A stretch of DNA of 10,952 bases from JBBIOI01 sp037443425 (GCA_037443425.1 JBBIOI010000111.1:1-10952); one strand, 5' to 3'. Shown: positions 1 through 6,177, numbered from the stretch's first letter. The notes: generated from the sequence alone by a model not told the origin. Numbers and translations are program-made.

Positions 1-3
1 TTT

Positions 4-80
4 GCGCCCATAGCTCAGTTGGATAGAGCGTCGGACTACGAATCCGCAGGTCGGGGGTTCAAATCCCTCTGGGCGCGCCA
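4..80 (+). tRNA. tRNA-Arg (anticodon ACG)
   Basis: Complete cloverleaf. The acceptor strand GCGCCCA (4-10) pairs with TGGGCGC (70-76), followed by discriminator G and an encoded CCA (78-80). The anticodon stem CGGA/TCCG encloses loop CTACGAA, giving anticodon ACG; the A is normally edited to inosine to read CGU, CGC and CGA. The T arm contains GGTTCAAATCC. I saw no duplicated fragment of this tRNA elsewhere in the window, so it does not appear to be the attachment site of the element further right. Confidence 0.97.
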
Positions 81-140
81 ATCATTTCAATAACTTACGA
101 ACCAGAAGGAATTTCCAACTCCTGCGATTGTGCTAATTTC

Positions 141-243
141 CTCACCAGCGTCATTCCCGTGAAACAGCTGCTTATATCTTATAAATGTTTTTCTTTTCCC
201 TGGATTCCTGCCTATGCAGGAATGACAGCTTTAATTCTTATAT
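141..243. repeat. Dispersed palindromic repeat, copy 1
   Basis: Starts CTCACC.GCGTCATTCCCGTGAAA and ends in a hairpin-forming CCTGCCTATGCAGGAATGACAG followed by CTTTAATTC. The same unit in the same orientation recurs at 10248-10344. The outer GTCATTCC and GGAATGAC are inverted, so the unit is palindromic. This GTCATTCCCG family is a common intergenic repeat type in bacterial genomes. No protein is encoded. Confidence 0.8.
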
Positions 244-263
244 AAATTGAACGATTCAAGATT

Positions 264-362
264 GTCATTGCGAGGCGAAGCCGAGACAATCTTTAGAACT
301 GTCATTCAGAGCGGAATGAGGAATCTACGAGATTGCCACGCCCTTCGGGTGCACGCAATGAC
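264..362. repeat. Short palindromic intergenic repeat with GTCATTGCG termini
   Basis: Bounded by perfect 9-bp terminal inverted repeats, GTCATTGCG (264-272) and CGCAATGAC (354-362). Internal GAGACAATCT and GAGATTGCC segments and a GCCCTTCGGGTGC hairpin add further structure, and GTCATTCAGAGCGGAATGAG (301-320) looks like a second inserted unit. This resembles non-autonomous REP/MITE-like repeats seen in high copy in many bacterial genomes. A 69-codon reading frame on the minus strand across it is not a credible gene. Confidence 0.75.
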
Positions 363-798
363 TGTAAACAAGAGGTCATTGTGAGGGCAAGTTCTCCAAG
401 GCTTGCTAAGGAAACATAAACTTTTGCAAAAAAATTTGATTTATGATAGTAATGTAGATGAAAAATTCTTTGTTTTACATTACGCTTAGGTTTTTCAATT
501 ACCAATAGCAAAAAACCTCCTGGACAGAGTTTGGAAAGACAATTCTCACTTATGAGGGTTTCTGTTTGTATTGAAATTTGTCGATCAAAAAGATTGCATG
601 TATGAGATTATCATAGCTTTTTCTCTTTTAGCCGGCATGGGGTAAATGGGATTCTAAAGGTGAAGGATAGACTCCATTTATTATTTTATTTAGAAAGAAT
701 TAAATAAAATCATGATTTCCATGGTGTGTTTTCAGTTTATGCTGAGATTTATTTATCCTTTGGATGATATTTTCTAAATTGGATAGGCAGGTAAAACA
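363..798. other. Intergenic region before the MNT-HEPN pair
   Basis: I see no credible gene here; reading frames are short and lack ribosome sites. The only structured element is the inverted repeat at 683-710. The promoter of the following operon presumably lies between about 680 and 790, but I cannot point to convincing -35 and -10 boxes. Confidence 0.6.
683..710. promoter_or_regulatory. 10-bp inverted repeat upstream of the MNT-HEPN operon
   Basis: ATTTTATTTA (683-692) and TAAATAAAAT (701-710) are perfect inverted copies separated by 8 bp, ending about 88 bp upstream of the nucleotidyltransferase start. Toxin-antitoxin operons are often autoregulated through such dyads. The repeat is purely A/T plus one loop, so chance is possible. 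Confidence 0.35.
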
Positions 799-1152
799 AT
801 GCTAAAGGTTTCTGAAATCTTACATCGAAAATCTGAAAGAAAGACAAGATTAGAGAAATGTCTTGATTTGATTGTGGATCAATTAAAAAATATGGGAGCC
901 CTTAAAATCGTTCTTTTTGGATCACTTCTGAGAGGGAATGTGGATTTAAATAGTGATATCGATTTATTTGTAATTATGCCTTCAACAAAAACTGGTAAAG
1001 AGTGGATGGGAGAGATATACCAAAAGGTTGAGAGAAAGATATCATCGAATATCATAGTTTATAATATTGAAGAGTTTGGAGAGAAACTTCCTTCAAGTAG
1101 TTTCTTGCAAAATATAATTAAAGGGAAGGTAATTTATGAAAAAGCCACGTAA
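799..1152 (+). CDS. MNT-type nucleotidyltransferase (MntA-like antitoxin)
   Basis: A 117-aa minimal nucleotidyltransferase. Residues about 33-60 carry the polymerase-beta superfamily signature: a hydrophobic strand (KIVLF), then GS at 41-42, exactly ten residues, then DID (D53, D55) inside SDIDLFVIM. This matches GSX10DXD, the motif of MntA, which AMPylates the HEPN partner HepT and so neutralises it. The two aspartates would bind the metal. The start ATG follows GGCAGGT. The stop overlaps the start of the HEPN gene by 17 nt, so the two are co-translated. Family assignment is secure. The antitoxin role is inferred from this gene order; some MNT-HEPN pairs remain untested. Confidence 0.9.
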   Translation: MLKVSEILHRKSERKTRLEKCLDLIVDQLKNMGALKIVLFGSLLRGNVDLNSDIDLFVIMPSTKTGKEWMGEIYQKVERKISSNIIVYNIEEFGEKLPSSSFLQNIIKGKVIYEKAT

Positions 1153-1558
1153 AGAAGAATCCGAGAGATGGTTAACACAGGCAAAAGATGAATTTGAAGA
1201 TGCTGATGATTTAAGAAAAAGGAAAAGATTCTATTTAGCACTTTTCCATTTTCAGCAAGCGGCCGAAAAGGCTCTAAAAGCATATCTATACTTTAAGGTA
1301 GAGTCTTTTGAAATATTTTATACCCATTCGATCGATGAGTTGTTGGAATTGGCGATGGAGTTAGATAAAGAATTCAAGGAAGTTACACAGGCGAAGAAAT
1401 TGGACCAATATTATATCCCTACACGATATCCGAATGGGTTGCCAGGGGGAGTTCCTTCAAGATACTATGATGATCCAAAAGAGGCTGAGGAGGCTATGGT
1501 TCTCGCTAAGGGGGTTATAGGACTTGTTGAAAAAAAGATAAAAGAAATGCATTCATAA
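1136..1558 (+). CDS. HEPN domain protein (HepT-like, partner of the MNT protein)
   Basis: 140 aa, mostly helical. Residues 11-55 match the HEPN domain: WLTQAKDEFEDA, then FYLALFHFQQAAEKALKAYL, the classic helix with AAEKALKA. A second conserved part, DQYYIPTRYPNG (90-101), and a C-terminal helix (113-138) follow. In characterised HepT toxins an RX4-6H motif forms the RNase site, and MntA modifies a tyrosine in RX4HXY. I do not see RX4HXY in the C-terminal half. The only R-X6-H spacing is R31 to H38, in an early helix where the motif is not normally found, so nuclease activity is uncertain. AAGGGAAGG upstream is the ribosome site. The gene is translationally coupled to the preceding one. Confidence 0.88.
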   Translation: MKKPRKEESERWLTQAKDEFEDADDLRKRKRFYLALFHFQQAAEKALKAYLYFKVESFEIFYTHSIDELLELAMELDKEFKEVTQAKKLDQYYIPTRYPNGLPGGVPSRYYDDPKEAEEAMVLAKGVIGLVEKKIKEMHS

Positions 1559-1963
1559 GTTGAAGATTTTACATCTTTACATACTTTAACTTAAAGAAGG
1601 TTGAACGGATCTTAATCTAAAAAGAGTAAATCAAACAATGGATTAGACTACCTCGCTTATAATTTCAATTGAAAAATATGGTTGTATGGAGGGAGATAGA
1701 TTTGAAATAAGAAGAAATTTATGGAAAAATGTTTAGGATATTAGGAAAAACAAGTATAAAAACTCTTATAGAGAAAAAGACCGAATAACTAAACCTACAT
1801 GCCCTCAAAGGGCATCACGAAGGATGAAAATGTTGAATTGGCAATAATATTCAATACATTAGACCACAATATGAATCTCGTAATTAAGGGGGCTGTTGGA
1901 AGACACGCTTTATTTACATGTTAAATTTAAAAGGATATTTAATCAAGATTTGTAATTTTCTTG
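1559..1963. other. Intergenic region left of the element, no convincing gene
   Basis: Contains a perfect 7-bp stem with a 3-nt loop, ATGCCCT-CAA-AGGGCAT (1799-1815), with no T-run after it, so it is not a typical terminator. A 41-codon frame opens at 1799 and closes at 1924, with protein-like composition but no Shine-Dalgarno sequence; I do not call it. The last 40 bp before 1978 should contain the original promoter of the interrupted tRNA-Thr gene. Confidence 0.6.
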
Positions 1964-2015
<52 letters not shown>

Positions 2016-2036
2016 TAAAAAATAGGCAATTTTTCT

Positions 2037-2090
2037 AACCCCTTGATATTTGGTCTGATCTCCCGCAAATCCTTGATAATCAAGGGTTAA
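2037..2090. repeat. Dyad with TAACCCCTTGAT / ATCAAGGGTTA arms
   Basis: TAACCCCTTGAT near 2036-2047 is inverted near 2079-2089 as ATCAAGGGTTA, with one base fewer. The right part is itself a 15-bp palindrome, CCTTGAT-A-ATCAAGG (2071-2085). A related sequence, CCCTTGACTATCAAG, lies in the large palindrome at 5296-5310. Position 60 bp inside the left end suggests a binding site for an element-encoded protein such as Xis or Rep. This is inference. Confidence 0.5.
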
Positions 2091-2150
2091 AACGATTTCT
2101 ATATTGTTTAGTTTTTTACGTCTGGTTAAGTTTTTATAAGTTATTTTTGA

Positions 2151-2165
2151 CACAATTTAGTCACA
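2151..2165 (+). repeat. Putative integrase arm-type site, left
   Basis: CACAATTTAGTCACA is repeated exactly, in the same orientation, at 9342-9356 at the other end of the element. In the circular form the two copies flank the attachment core, as arm-binding sites of lambda-type integrases do. A second dyad, TCAATTG-T-CAATTGA (2185-2199), lies just inside. Confidence 0.5.
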
Positions 2166-2184
2166 CTAAGAAACTGATTTTTAG

Positions 2185-2199
2185 TCAATTGTCAATTGA
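2185..2199. repeat. 15-bp palindrome TCAATTG-T-CAATTGA
   Basis: Perfect 7-bp arms around one base, 20 bp inside the left arm-type repeat. It could be an accessory-protein site at the left end of the element. It is A/T-rich, so chance is possible. Confidence 0.3.
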
Positions 2200-2280
2200 A
2201 ATTGAACAGAAATTCCGCAAATAAATTTTTTTCTTTAATAAACCTTGCATGAATTCAATAGGTTAAGTTTAAACAATCTA

Positions 2281-2550
2281 TCATAGGCAAATTCGTATTC
2301 GAAAAATACTTGACAATATTTTATCAGCACTGGGCTTCATCTTCCCAATAACCCTCTCTAACCTCCTGGGCTCTCGAAGATCCTGCTGCATATCATTGAT
2401 ACTTCTATGGCGCATCACAAATAAGAAAAAGACACTCCCCCAGATAGCAGACACAGGAATGCGAGGCCGCCTCCGAGTATCCCGAAGAGTCCCTATATGT
2501 TTGCTGAAGTTAAATACCTTTTCAATATAACAACAGAATCGTTTCATCAT
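2281..2550 (-). pseudogene. N-terminal fragment of a DDE transposase
   Basis: 89 codons. Residues about 22-80, with LRDTRRRPRIPVSAIWGS, MRHRSINDMQQDL and LERVIGKMKPSAD, resemble the N-terminal region of IS4-like DDE transposases, in which a segment ending in SAD precedes the catalytic core. Everything after SADKILSSIF is missing, including all DDE catalytic positions. A strong ribosome site, TAAGGAGG, lies before the ATG, so a short peptide could still be made. I find no terminal inverted repeats. Family call is moderate; loss of function is clear from length. Confidence 0.65.
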
Positions 2551-2592
2551 GGCTGTTTCCTCCTTAGCTCTTCTTTCTTAGCAAAGAATCTT

Positions 2593-2763
2593 CTAAGACA
2601 AAATTCTCCCTGCATCTTCCATGATATGCCACCCAAAATCCTTCTTATTTCTCAATGCCTCCTCCTCTGACATAAATGAGCCAATAGGTTTTGTTGGATT
2701 ACCCCAAAGGCTTTATCTGAAGCGGATGGAAACGAACTTAGGGATATTAACTTTCTTTTCCAT
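2593..2763 (-). pseudogene. Small gene interrupted by one in-frame TAA
   Basis: From the ATG at 2763 (GAGGTG about 9 nt upstream) the frame reads MEKKVNIPKFVSIRFR, then TAA at 2713-2715, then continues in the same frame with SLWGNPTKPIGSFMSEEEAL and on to a TAG at 2593-2595. The whole is 57 codons counting both stops. The downstream part has normal protein-like composition and its own possible ATG at 2673. A CAA-to-TAA change in a 56-aa protein would explain it. Alternatively there are two tiny genes, or none. I do not recognise the product. It lies between the 188-aa gene and the transposase fragment, in the same orientation. Confidence 0.4.
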
Positions 2764-2861
2764 TTATCTAAACACCTCACGCTTTCGTGCTAAATGATCT
2801 TGACCCTATTCATTTCTTGTTACTATAAAATCTCTCAAATAATCCTCATTGGGTTCTTAGG

Positions 2862-3428
2862 TTAAGGATTGATTTTTCTTTTACCCCGAAGGGTTTCAAA
2901 AAATTCAAGCAAGTCTTTTAAAGGAGGCAGGTATTGGACTCCATTCTCAGTATGCTCCACAATCCAACCATCTTCCCTTTTTGTAAATCTCTTTTTTCTT
3001 TTGCACCACTCCGAATTAAGTTCTGCGTAAGTTTTTTCGGGGAAAAGAATATCAGCTATAATCCCCATCTGGTATTTGCCTGTAATTCGCTTAAAATACT
3101 CTCGCAAATATAATACTATTCGCCATTTATTCACCTCCATCGGTCTGTGAGGTGGATTTTTAGGTAGTGGTTCAACAATAAATAGATTTTTTCTTAATCG
3201 CATTTTTAATCTTGGTTTTAAAGATTCCTTTAATATCATTTTCCAGTATTCTTTACCACTATTTTTTATAGCACGCCTTTTAATTCTCTTAAGATATGCT
3301 TCTGAAAATTTCTCTGTTTGAAGATTATAAATCTCAAATTTACAAAAAAAATCTTGGAGAAACCTTATAAACTCAGGATCTCCTCCTACTTTTTTAATTC
3401 GATCATCAAGAGAAATTTCTTTTAGCAT
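2862..3428 (-). CDS. Hypothetical protein of the leftward arm
   Basis: 188 aa from the ATG at 3428; a TTG at 3440 would add four residues. Neither start has a good Shine-Dalgarno sequence. The protein is strongly basic (many RK-rich stretches such as RIKRRAIK and RLKMRLRKN in the middle) and soluble, with no signal peptide or membrane segment. The C-terminal half, from about MEVNKWRIVLYLREYFKRI to YLPPLKDLLEFFETL, looks like a compact alpha/beta fold, but I do not recognise a family. It is divergently transcribed from the rightward operon across a 15-bp palindrome, the position of a regulator in many mobile elements. Nucleic-acid binding fits the charge. Both ideas are inference. Confidence 0.7.
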   Translation of the reverse strand: MLKEISLDDRIKKVGGDPEFIRFLQDFFCKFEIYNLQTEKFSEAYLKRIKRRAIKNSGKEYWKMILKESLKPRLKMRLRKNLFIVEPLPKNPPHRPMEVNKWRIVLYLREYFKRITGKYQMGIIADILFPEKTYAELNSEWCKRKKRFTKREDGWIVEHTENGVQYLPPLKDLLEFFETLRGKRKINP

Positions 3429-3461
3429 ATTAATGTCCAAAAATTAAGGGAGTTTTGCCAA

Positions 3462-3476
3462 TATACAAATTGTATA
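3462..3476. promoter_or_regulatory. 15-bp palindromic operator candidate between divergent arms
   Basis: TATACAA-A-TTGTATA is a perfect dyad of 7-bp arms, followed at once by an overlapping palindrome TTGTATACAA (3470-3479). It lies 34 bp upstream of the leftward gene start and 30 bp upstream of the rightward gene start. A TATAAT on the minus strand (3483-3488) and TTGCCA on the plus strand (3455-3460) could be promoter boxes. A repressor here would control both arms. Confidence 0.55.
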
Positions 3477-3505
3477 CAAATAATTATATCTAAAGTAAAG
3501 AAGGA

Positions 3506-3676
3506 ATGAAAGCGTTTTTAACCGTCAAACAGTTTGCTCATATGGTTCGTGTAGACCCATTCACGGTTTATAGGTGGATATGGGCCAGAAAGATAAAATT
3601 CGTTAAGAAGGGGAGGCGTTATTTTATTCCTTCAAATATCTCAAGAGGAGGTGAAAGAAATGAACACAAAAATTGA
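3506..3676 (+). CDS. Small HTH_17 / excisionase-like DNA-binding protein
   Basis: 56 aa, preceded by AAGGA just before the ATG. Residues 4-45 read FLTVKQFAHMVRVDPFTVYR, WIWARKIKF and KKGRRYFIPSNI. This is the MerR-like winged-helix pattern of excisionase-family (HTH_17) proteins: helix 1 (TVKQFAHMV), recognition helix (PFTVYRWI), then a basic wing ending in IP. Such proteins bend DNA and direct excision, or act as small regulators. It is the first gene of the rightward operon and overlaps the next by 17 nt. It may be the directionality factor or the repressor/activator of the adjacent dyad. The protein at 7979 is a second member of the same broad family. Confidence 0.75.
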   Translation: MKAFLTVKQFAHMVRVDPFTVYRWIWARKIKFVKKGRRYFIPSNISRGGERNEHKN

Positions 3677-3815
3677 ATTACAAGAAAAGATTGAGGAATT
3701 AGAAGAAATTTTAGCAGAAATTTATAATGAGAGTGATAGTGATTATCCTGATGTGGAGAGAATCAAAGAGCTTGCGGGGGAGGCTTTGGGCATTGAGGAG
3801 ACGAAGGAGGATTAA
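3660..3815 (+). CDS. Small acidic helical protein
   Basis: 51 aa with a strong ribosome site (AGAGGAGGTG). Sequence starts MNTKIELQEKIEELEEILAE, a probable short coiled coil with heptad-like E/I/L spacing, and ends acidic (GIEETKED). The overlap with the preceding HTH gene suggests translational coupling. No family recognised. A small acidic protein next to a DNA-binding protein could be a partner or modulator, but this is speculation. Confidence 0.6.
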   Translation: MNTKIELQEKIEELEEILAEIYNESDSDYPDVERIKELAGEALGIEETKED

Positions 3816-3902
3816 GAATTACTCCTATCCCGACGAATTAGAAATTCACGTAAAAAATACCGTTATTAAGGTAATTAAAACTACATTTGCGGGGGATTTT
3901 CG

Positions 3903-5354
3903 ATGAAAAATTTGGTGATGCAAAATTTCAACTGCTTGCCAAATACAAATAAAGATAGATTGAGGACATTAATGATCGGAGAAATATCAGGCAAGCGTCG
4001 CTTTTCAGGTCAGGAATTTATTGATGGAAAGCTTTTCTATGGCACAATTTGGTCTGGGGAGAAAATTTTGATTTGTTCAGATGGCAGTTTGAATTTTTGT
4101 AAAAGTGGAAAGTTTACTAAAGGCTCATTATCGCCATGGGTTTGGAAAAGGTTTGAATCTGGTGACTCCGTAAATGGAAGGAATCTGGTTGACAAGCTTT
4201 TTTATTTTTTTGCGGATCATATATATTTTAGCGATCTTAGAATTCCTCTTCTCCTCGCTATTTGGGTGATGGGCACTTATGTTTATAAGGTTTTTAATTA
4301 CTACGGGTATTTATGGTTCACCTCGCCGCTGAAAAGATGTGGTAAATCGCTCGCCTTAGACTTGTTGGCACAGGTTTGTTTCAATGCAACATCTCGTCAA
4401 ATCAATCCATCGGAGGCCTCAATTTTCCGAGAGATTGATAGCAACTCCTCGACCCTTATCATAGACGAAGTTGAAACTCTACGTTCACAAGATAAGGAGC
4501 GATTTTCTTATCTAATGGCAATATTTAACGGAGGATTTCAAGCGGGATCACAGATTTCGAGAGTTGATAAAAATCAATTTAGAGTCATGAATTTTGAGAT
4601 TTATAGTCCGAAAGTTTTAGCTGGGATTAACAGAGTTTCCGATACCATTGAAGACCGCAGTTTTCGGATTTTTATGCCAAGAAAACGAAGGGCAGAAACT
4701 GTTAGAAGGTTTAATTTGCGCAAAATAAAAACTGAAATTGAAGTTTTAAAAGAAGAATTGTATTTATGGGCGCTTAGAAACGTAGATGAGGTTTGGGAGG
4801 TTTATAGTCAATTAGATGGAATTAAAGAGGTTGAAGATTTGGATGATCGAGCAAAAGACGTGTGGGAACCAATTTTGATAATTGCATCCATAATCGACAC
4901 ACAAGATAACGACCCCTGTTTAACAATATTCTCGAAGCTTACTGAACTGGCAAAGGATATGCACCAAGCGAGGGCGGGTCGGGAATATATAGACGGAATC
5001 ATCCCATCCCTTATTGCGATTTTTCAAAAGGTCCTATCTCAAAAGTTACAAGATAATTTTATATCATCGAGAGATTTGTTGGAGATTATTAAAGGGGAGG
5101 ACGGGCAGTTGAATTTTATTAATTCAGCAAAATCGTTAGCTTCTGTTTTAGCTAAATTTAATCTTTATCCCCGTCAAGATAAAACAGGCAAGATCAGAGG
5201 GTATGTAATAACAGAAAACTTTGTGAATGATTTTATCGAGAGATATTCACAATCTTCTTTATACCCCCAAAAAGATCCGTCAAATGTGTCGGAAACCCTT
5301 GACTATCAAGACTTGGAGGGCAAAAAACAATCCGTCAAATTTAGGGTTATTTGA
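3903..5354 (+). CDS. DUF3631-type P-loop ATPase (replicative helicase-like)
   Basis: 483 aa, started by ATG after GGGGGAT. Residues about 120-450 match DUF3631, the ATPase module found in phage, plasmid and integrative-element primase/helicase proteins. The variant Walker A is SPLKRCGKS (141-149), Walker B is TLIIDEVE (184-191), then a conserved FNGGFQAGS (208-216), a sensor-like PKVLAGINRVSDTIEDRSF (236-254) and DDRAKDVWEPIL (314-325). The C-terminal winged-helix part (387-448) contains the typical RGY near 432-434. The N-terminal 110 residues are not a recognisable primase, unlike longer relatives. Likely role: unwinding at the element's origin. Residues 454-483 lie beyond the conserved fold and are encoded entirely by the left half of the 167-bp palindrome. 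Confidence 0.85.
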   Translation: MKNLVMQNFNCLPNTNKDRLRTLMIGEISGKRRFSGQEFIDGKLFYGTIWSGEKILICSDGSLNFCKSGKFTKGSLSPWVWKRFESGDSVNGRNLVDKLFYFFADHIYFSDLRIPLLLAIWVMGTYVYKVFNYYGYLWFTSPLKRCGKSLALDLLAQVCFNATSRQINPSEASIFREIDSNSSTLIIDEVETLRSQDKERFSYLMAIFNGGFQAGSQISRVDKNQFRVMNFEIYSPKVLAGINRVSDTIEDRSFRIFMPRKRRAETVRRFNLRKIKTEIEVLKEELYLWALRNVDEVWEVYSQLDGIKEVEDLDDRAKDVWEPILIIASIIDTQDNDPCLTIFSKLTELAKDMHQARAGREYIDGIIPSLIAIFQKVLSQKLQDNFISSRDLLEIIKGEDGQLNFINSAKSLASVLAKFNLYPRQDKTGKIRGYVITENFVNDFIERYSQSSLYPQKDPSNVSETLDYQDLEGKKQSVKFRVI

Positions 5355-5427
5355 CGGATTAAAAAAACCCGCTAAGCCTTGATAGCACTGCATTTCCTAC
5401 ACATTTGACAGATAAAAATGGGGGTAT
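5261..5427. repeat. 167-bp imperfect palindrome with three nested inverted repeats
   Basis: Three arm pairs share one centre at about 5344. Outer arms 5261-5289 and 5399-5427 share ATACCCCCA and ATCCGTCAAATGTGT (one mismatch). Middle arms are CTATCAAG (5303-5310) and CTTGATAG (5378-5385). Inner arms AATCCGTCAAAT (5329-5340) and ATTTGACGGATT (5349-5360) have an 8-nt loop. Four copies of (A)TCCGTCAAAT thus occur, two per orientation. The A-runs beside the arms (5269-5273, 5322-5327, 5361-5367, 5414-5418) are all A on the plus strand, so the tract is not fully symmetric. It overlaps the 3' end of the DUF3631 gene and ends 17 bp before the next start. Candidate origin, operator array or long RNA hairpin. 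Confidence 0.85.
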
Positions 5428-5430
5428 AAG
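5405..5430 (+). promoter_or_regulatory. Possible promoter of the small-gene cluster
   Basis: TTGACA (5405-5410) and TATAAG (5425-5430) are spaced by 14 bp, shorter than the usual 16-18, so any activity may need help from a bound protein. The -35 box lies inside the right outer arm of the palindrome, so a protein binding TTTGACRGAT would control it. The next gene starts at 5445, leaving a very short leader. Confidence 0.3.
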
Positions 5431-5444
5431 AAAAGGATGAAGAT

Positions 5445-5774
5445 ATGGGTAGATTAGCCGAAATGACCATTCAGGCATTACTTGAAAGAGAAGGACGAAA
5501 AGAAAGAGAAGTCCTTTTGAATATCCCAGTATCAGACTTAAAAGAGCCTTTAGCCTTATATTCCAGGATCTTGAATGAGGTCATTTATCTATATGCTAAT
5601 GAATTAATGTCAAAGGAAGTTGAAGAAAAGGGTTTTGTTGCATATTTACCAGAAGAGCTTGCTATTTTATGCAGGAAATCAAAAACAGTAGGTTGGTGGG
5701 AATGGGTAGATTTCTTAAGAATGCTTCACCATATAAAAAAGACTTTTTTAGGAGCAAAAATTATTAAAACATAA
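5445..5774 (+). CDS. Hypothetical protein, 109 aa
   Basis: No family recognised. Starts ATG after AAGGATGA. Soluble and probably all helical: an amphipathic N-terminal half (MTIQALLEREGRKEREVLL, then LKEPLALYSRILNEVIYLY), a central YLPEELAILCRK, and a tryptophan-rich VGWWEWVDFLRMLHHI near residues 81-96. No signal peptide. It is the first gene after the large palindrome and begins a run of small, closely packed genes leading into the serine recombinase, which suggests an accessory role in replication, maintenance or anti-host function. Confidence 0.65.
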   Translation: MGRLAEMTIQALLEREGRKEREVLLNIPVSDLKEPLALYSRILNEVIYLYANELMSKEVEEKGFVAYLPEELAILCRKSKTVGWWEWVDFLRMLHHIKKTFLGAKIIKT

Positions 5775-5792
5775 TTTGATAAGGAAGAAAAA

Positions 5793-6008
5793 ATGGGGCT
5801 TGATAAAAAAGATATTGAAATGCTGTCCATAGCGGTTCCTGTTGTTGATTACTGGCAAATGAAAGAAGAACTTGACAGGCTGAGCGAATCTGTTACCCGA
5901 TTGGAAGAAATCGTTAAATGCCTGATAACACTTTACCGGGAGGAACGGGTTAAGACTTGGGAATTGATTCTTTGGGAGATGGCGAATGCGAAAGATAAGA
6001 AAATTTAG
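5793..6008 (+). CDS. Small coiled-coil protein, 71 aa
   Basis: Starts ATG after AAGGAAG, 18 nt beyond the preceding stop. Residues about 22-52 (QMKEELDRLSESVTRLEEIV and on) have heptad-like leucine/valine spacing typical of a coiled coil; the C-terminus is basic. No family recognised. It overlaps the following gene by 23 nt. Confidence 0.6.
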   Translation: MGLDKKDIEMLSIAVPVVDYWQMKEELDRLSESVTRLEEIVKCLITLYREERVKTWELILWEMANAKDKKI

Positions 6009-6177
6009 ATACAGCCAAAACATTACACGCTATCTACTTTTTATTTATTTAGAAGATAAAGAAAGTCCTTTGTTTGTTGGAGAGACTTATACTATTAGAC
6101 AGCTTCTTGAGCTTTTGTCGAAATGGGAGAGGCATCCAAAGTTTAAAGGTGCATTTTTAGAAATCGAAAATGAATAA
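5986..6177 (+). CDS. Small basic protein, 63 aa
   Basis: Starts inside the previous gene; GGGAG lies about 7 nt before the ATG. Sequence MRKIRKFRYSQNITRYLLFI followed by YLEDKESPLFVGETYTIRQL and LELLSKWERHPKFKGAFLEI reads like a genuine small alpha/beta domain. No family recognised. Part of the overlapping small-gene cluster. Confidence 0.55.
   Translation: MRKIRKFRYSQNITRYLLFIYLEDKESPLFVGETYTIRQLLELLSKWERHPKFKGAFLEIENE

Noticed and set aside
4..80. tRNA-Arg as attachment site of the element
   Set aside because: No part of this tRNA is duplicated in the window, while tRNA-Thr has a perfect 52-bp duplicate at the expected position.
302..511. 69-aa minus-strand frame near the tRNA-Arg
   Set aside because: It runs through a dispersed palindromic repeat and has no recognisable domain.
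1799..1924. 41-codon frame starting in a hairpin
   Set aside because: Composition is protein-like, but there is no ribosome site and the start lies within a 7-bp stem. Too weak to call.
5329..5367. Rho-independent terminator after the DUF3631 ATPase gene
   Set aside because: The 12-bp stem is followed by A's, not T's, on the plus strand. Read on the minus strand it is followed by GTTTTTTG and would look like a terminator, but no minus-strand gene leads into it. It is better explained as the core of the larger palindrome.
5261..5427. CRISPR array
   Set aside because: The repeats are inverted and concentric, not regularly spaced direct repeats, and no cas gene is present.
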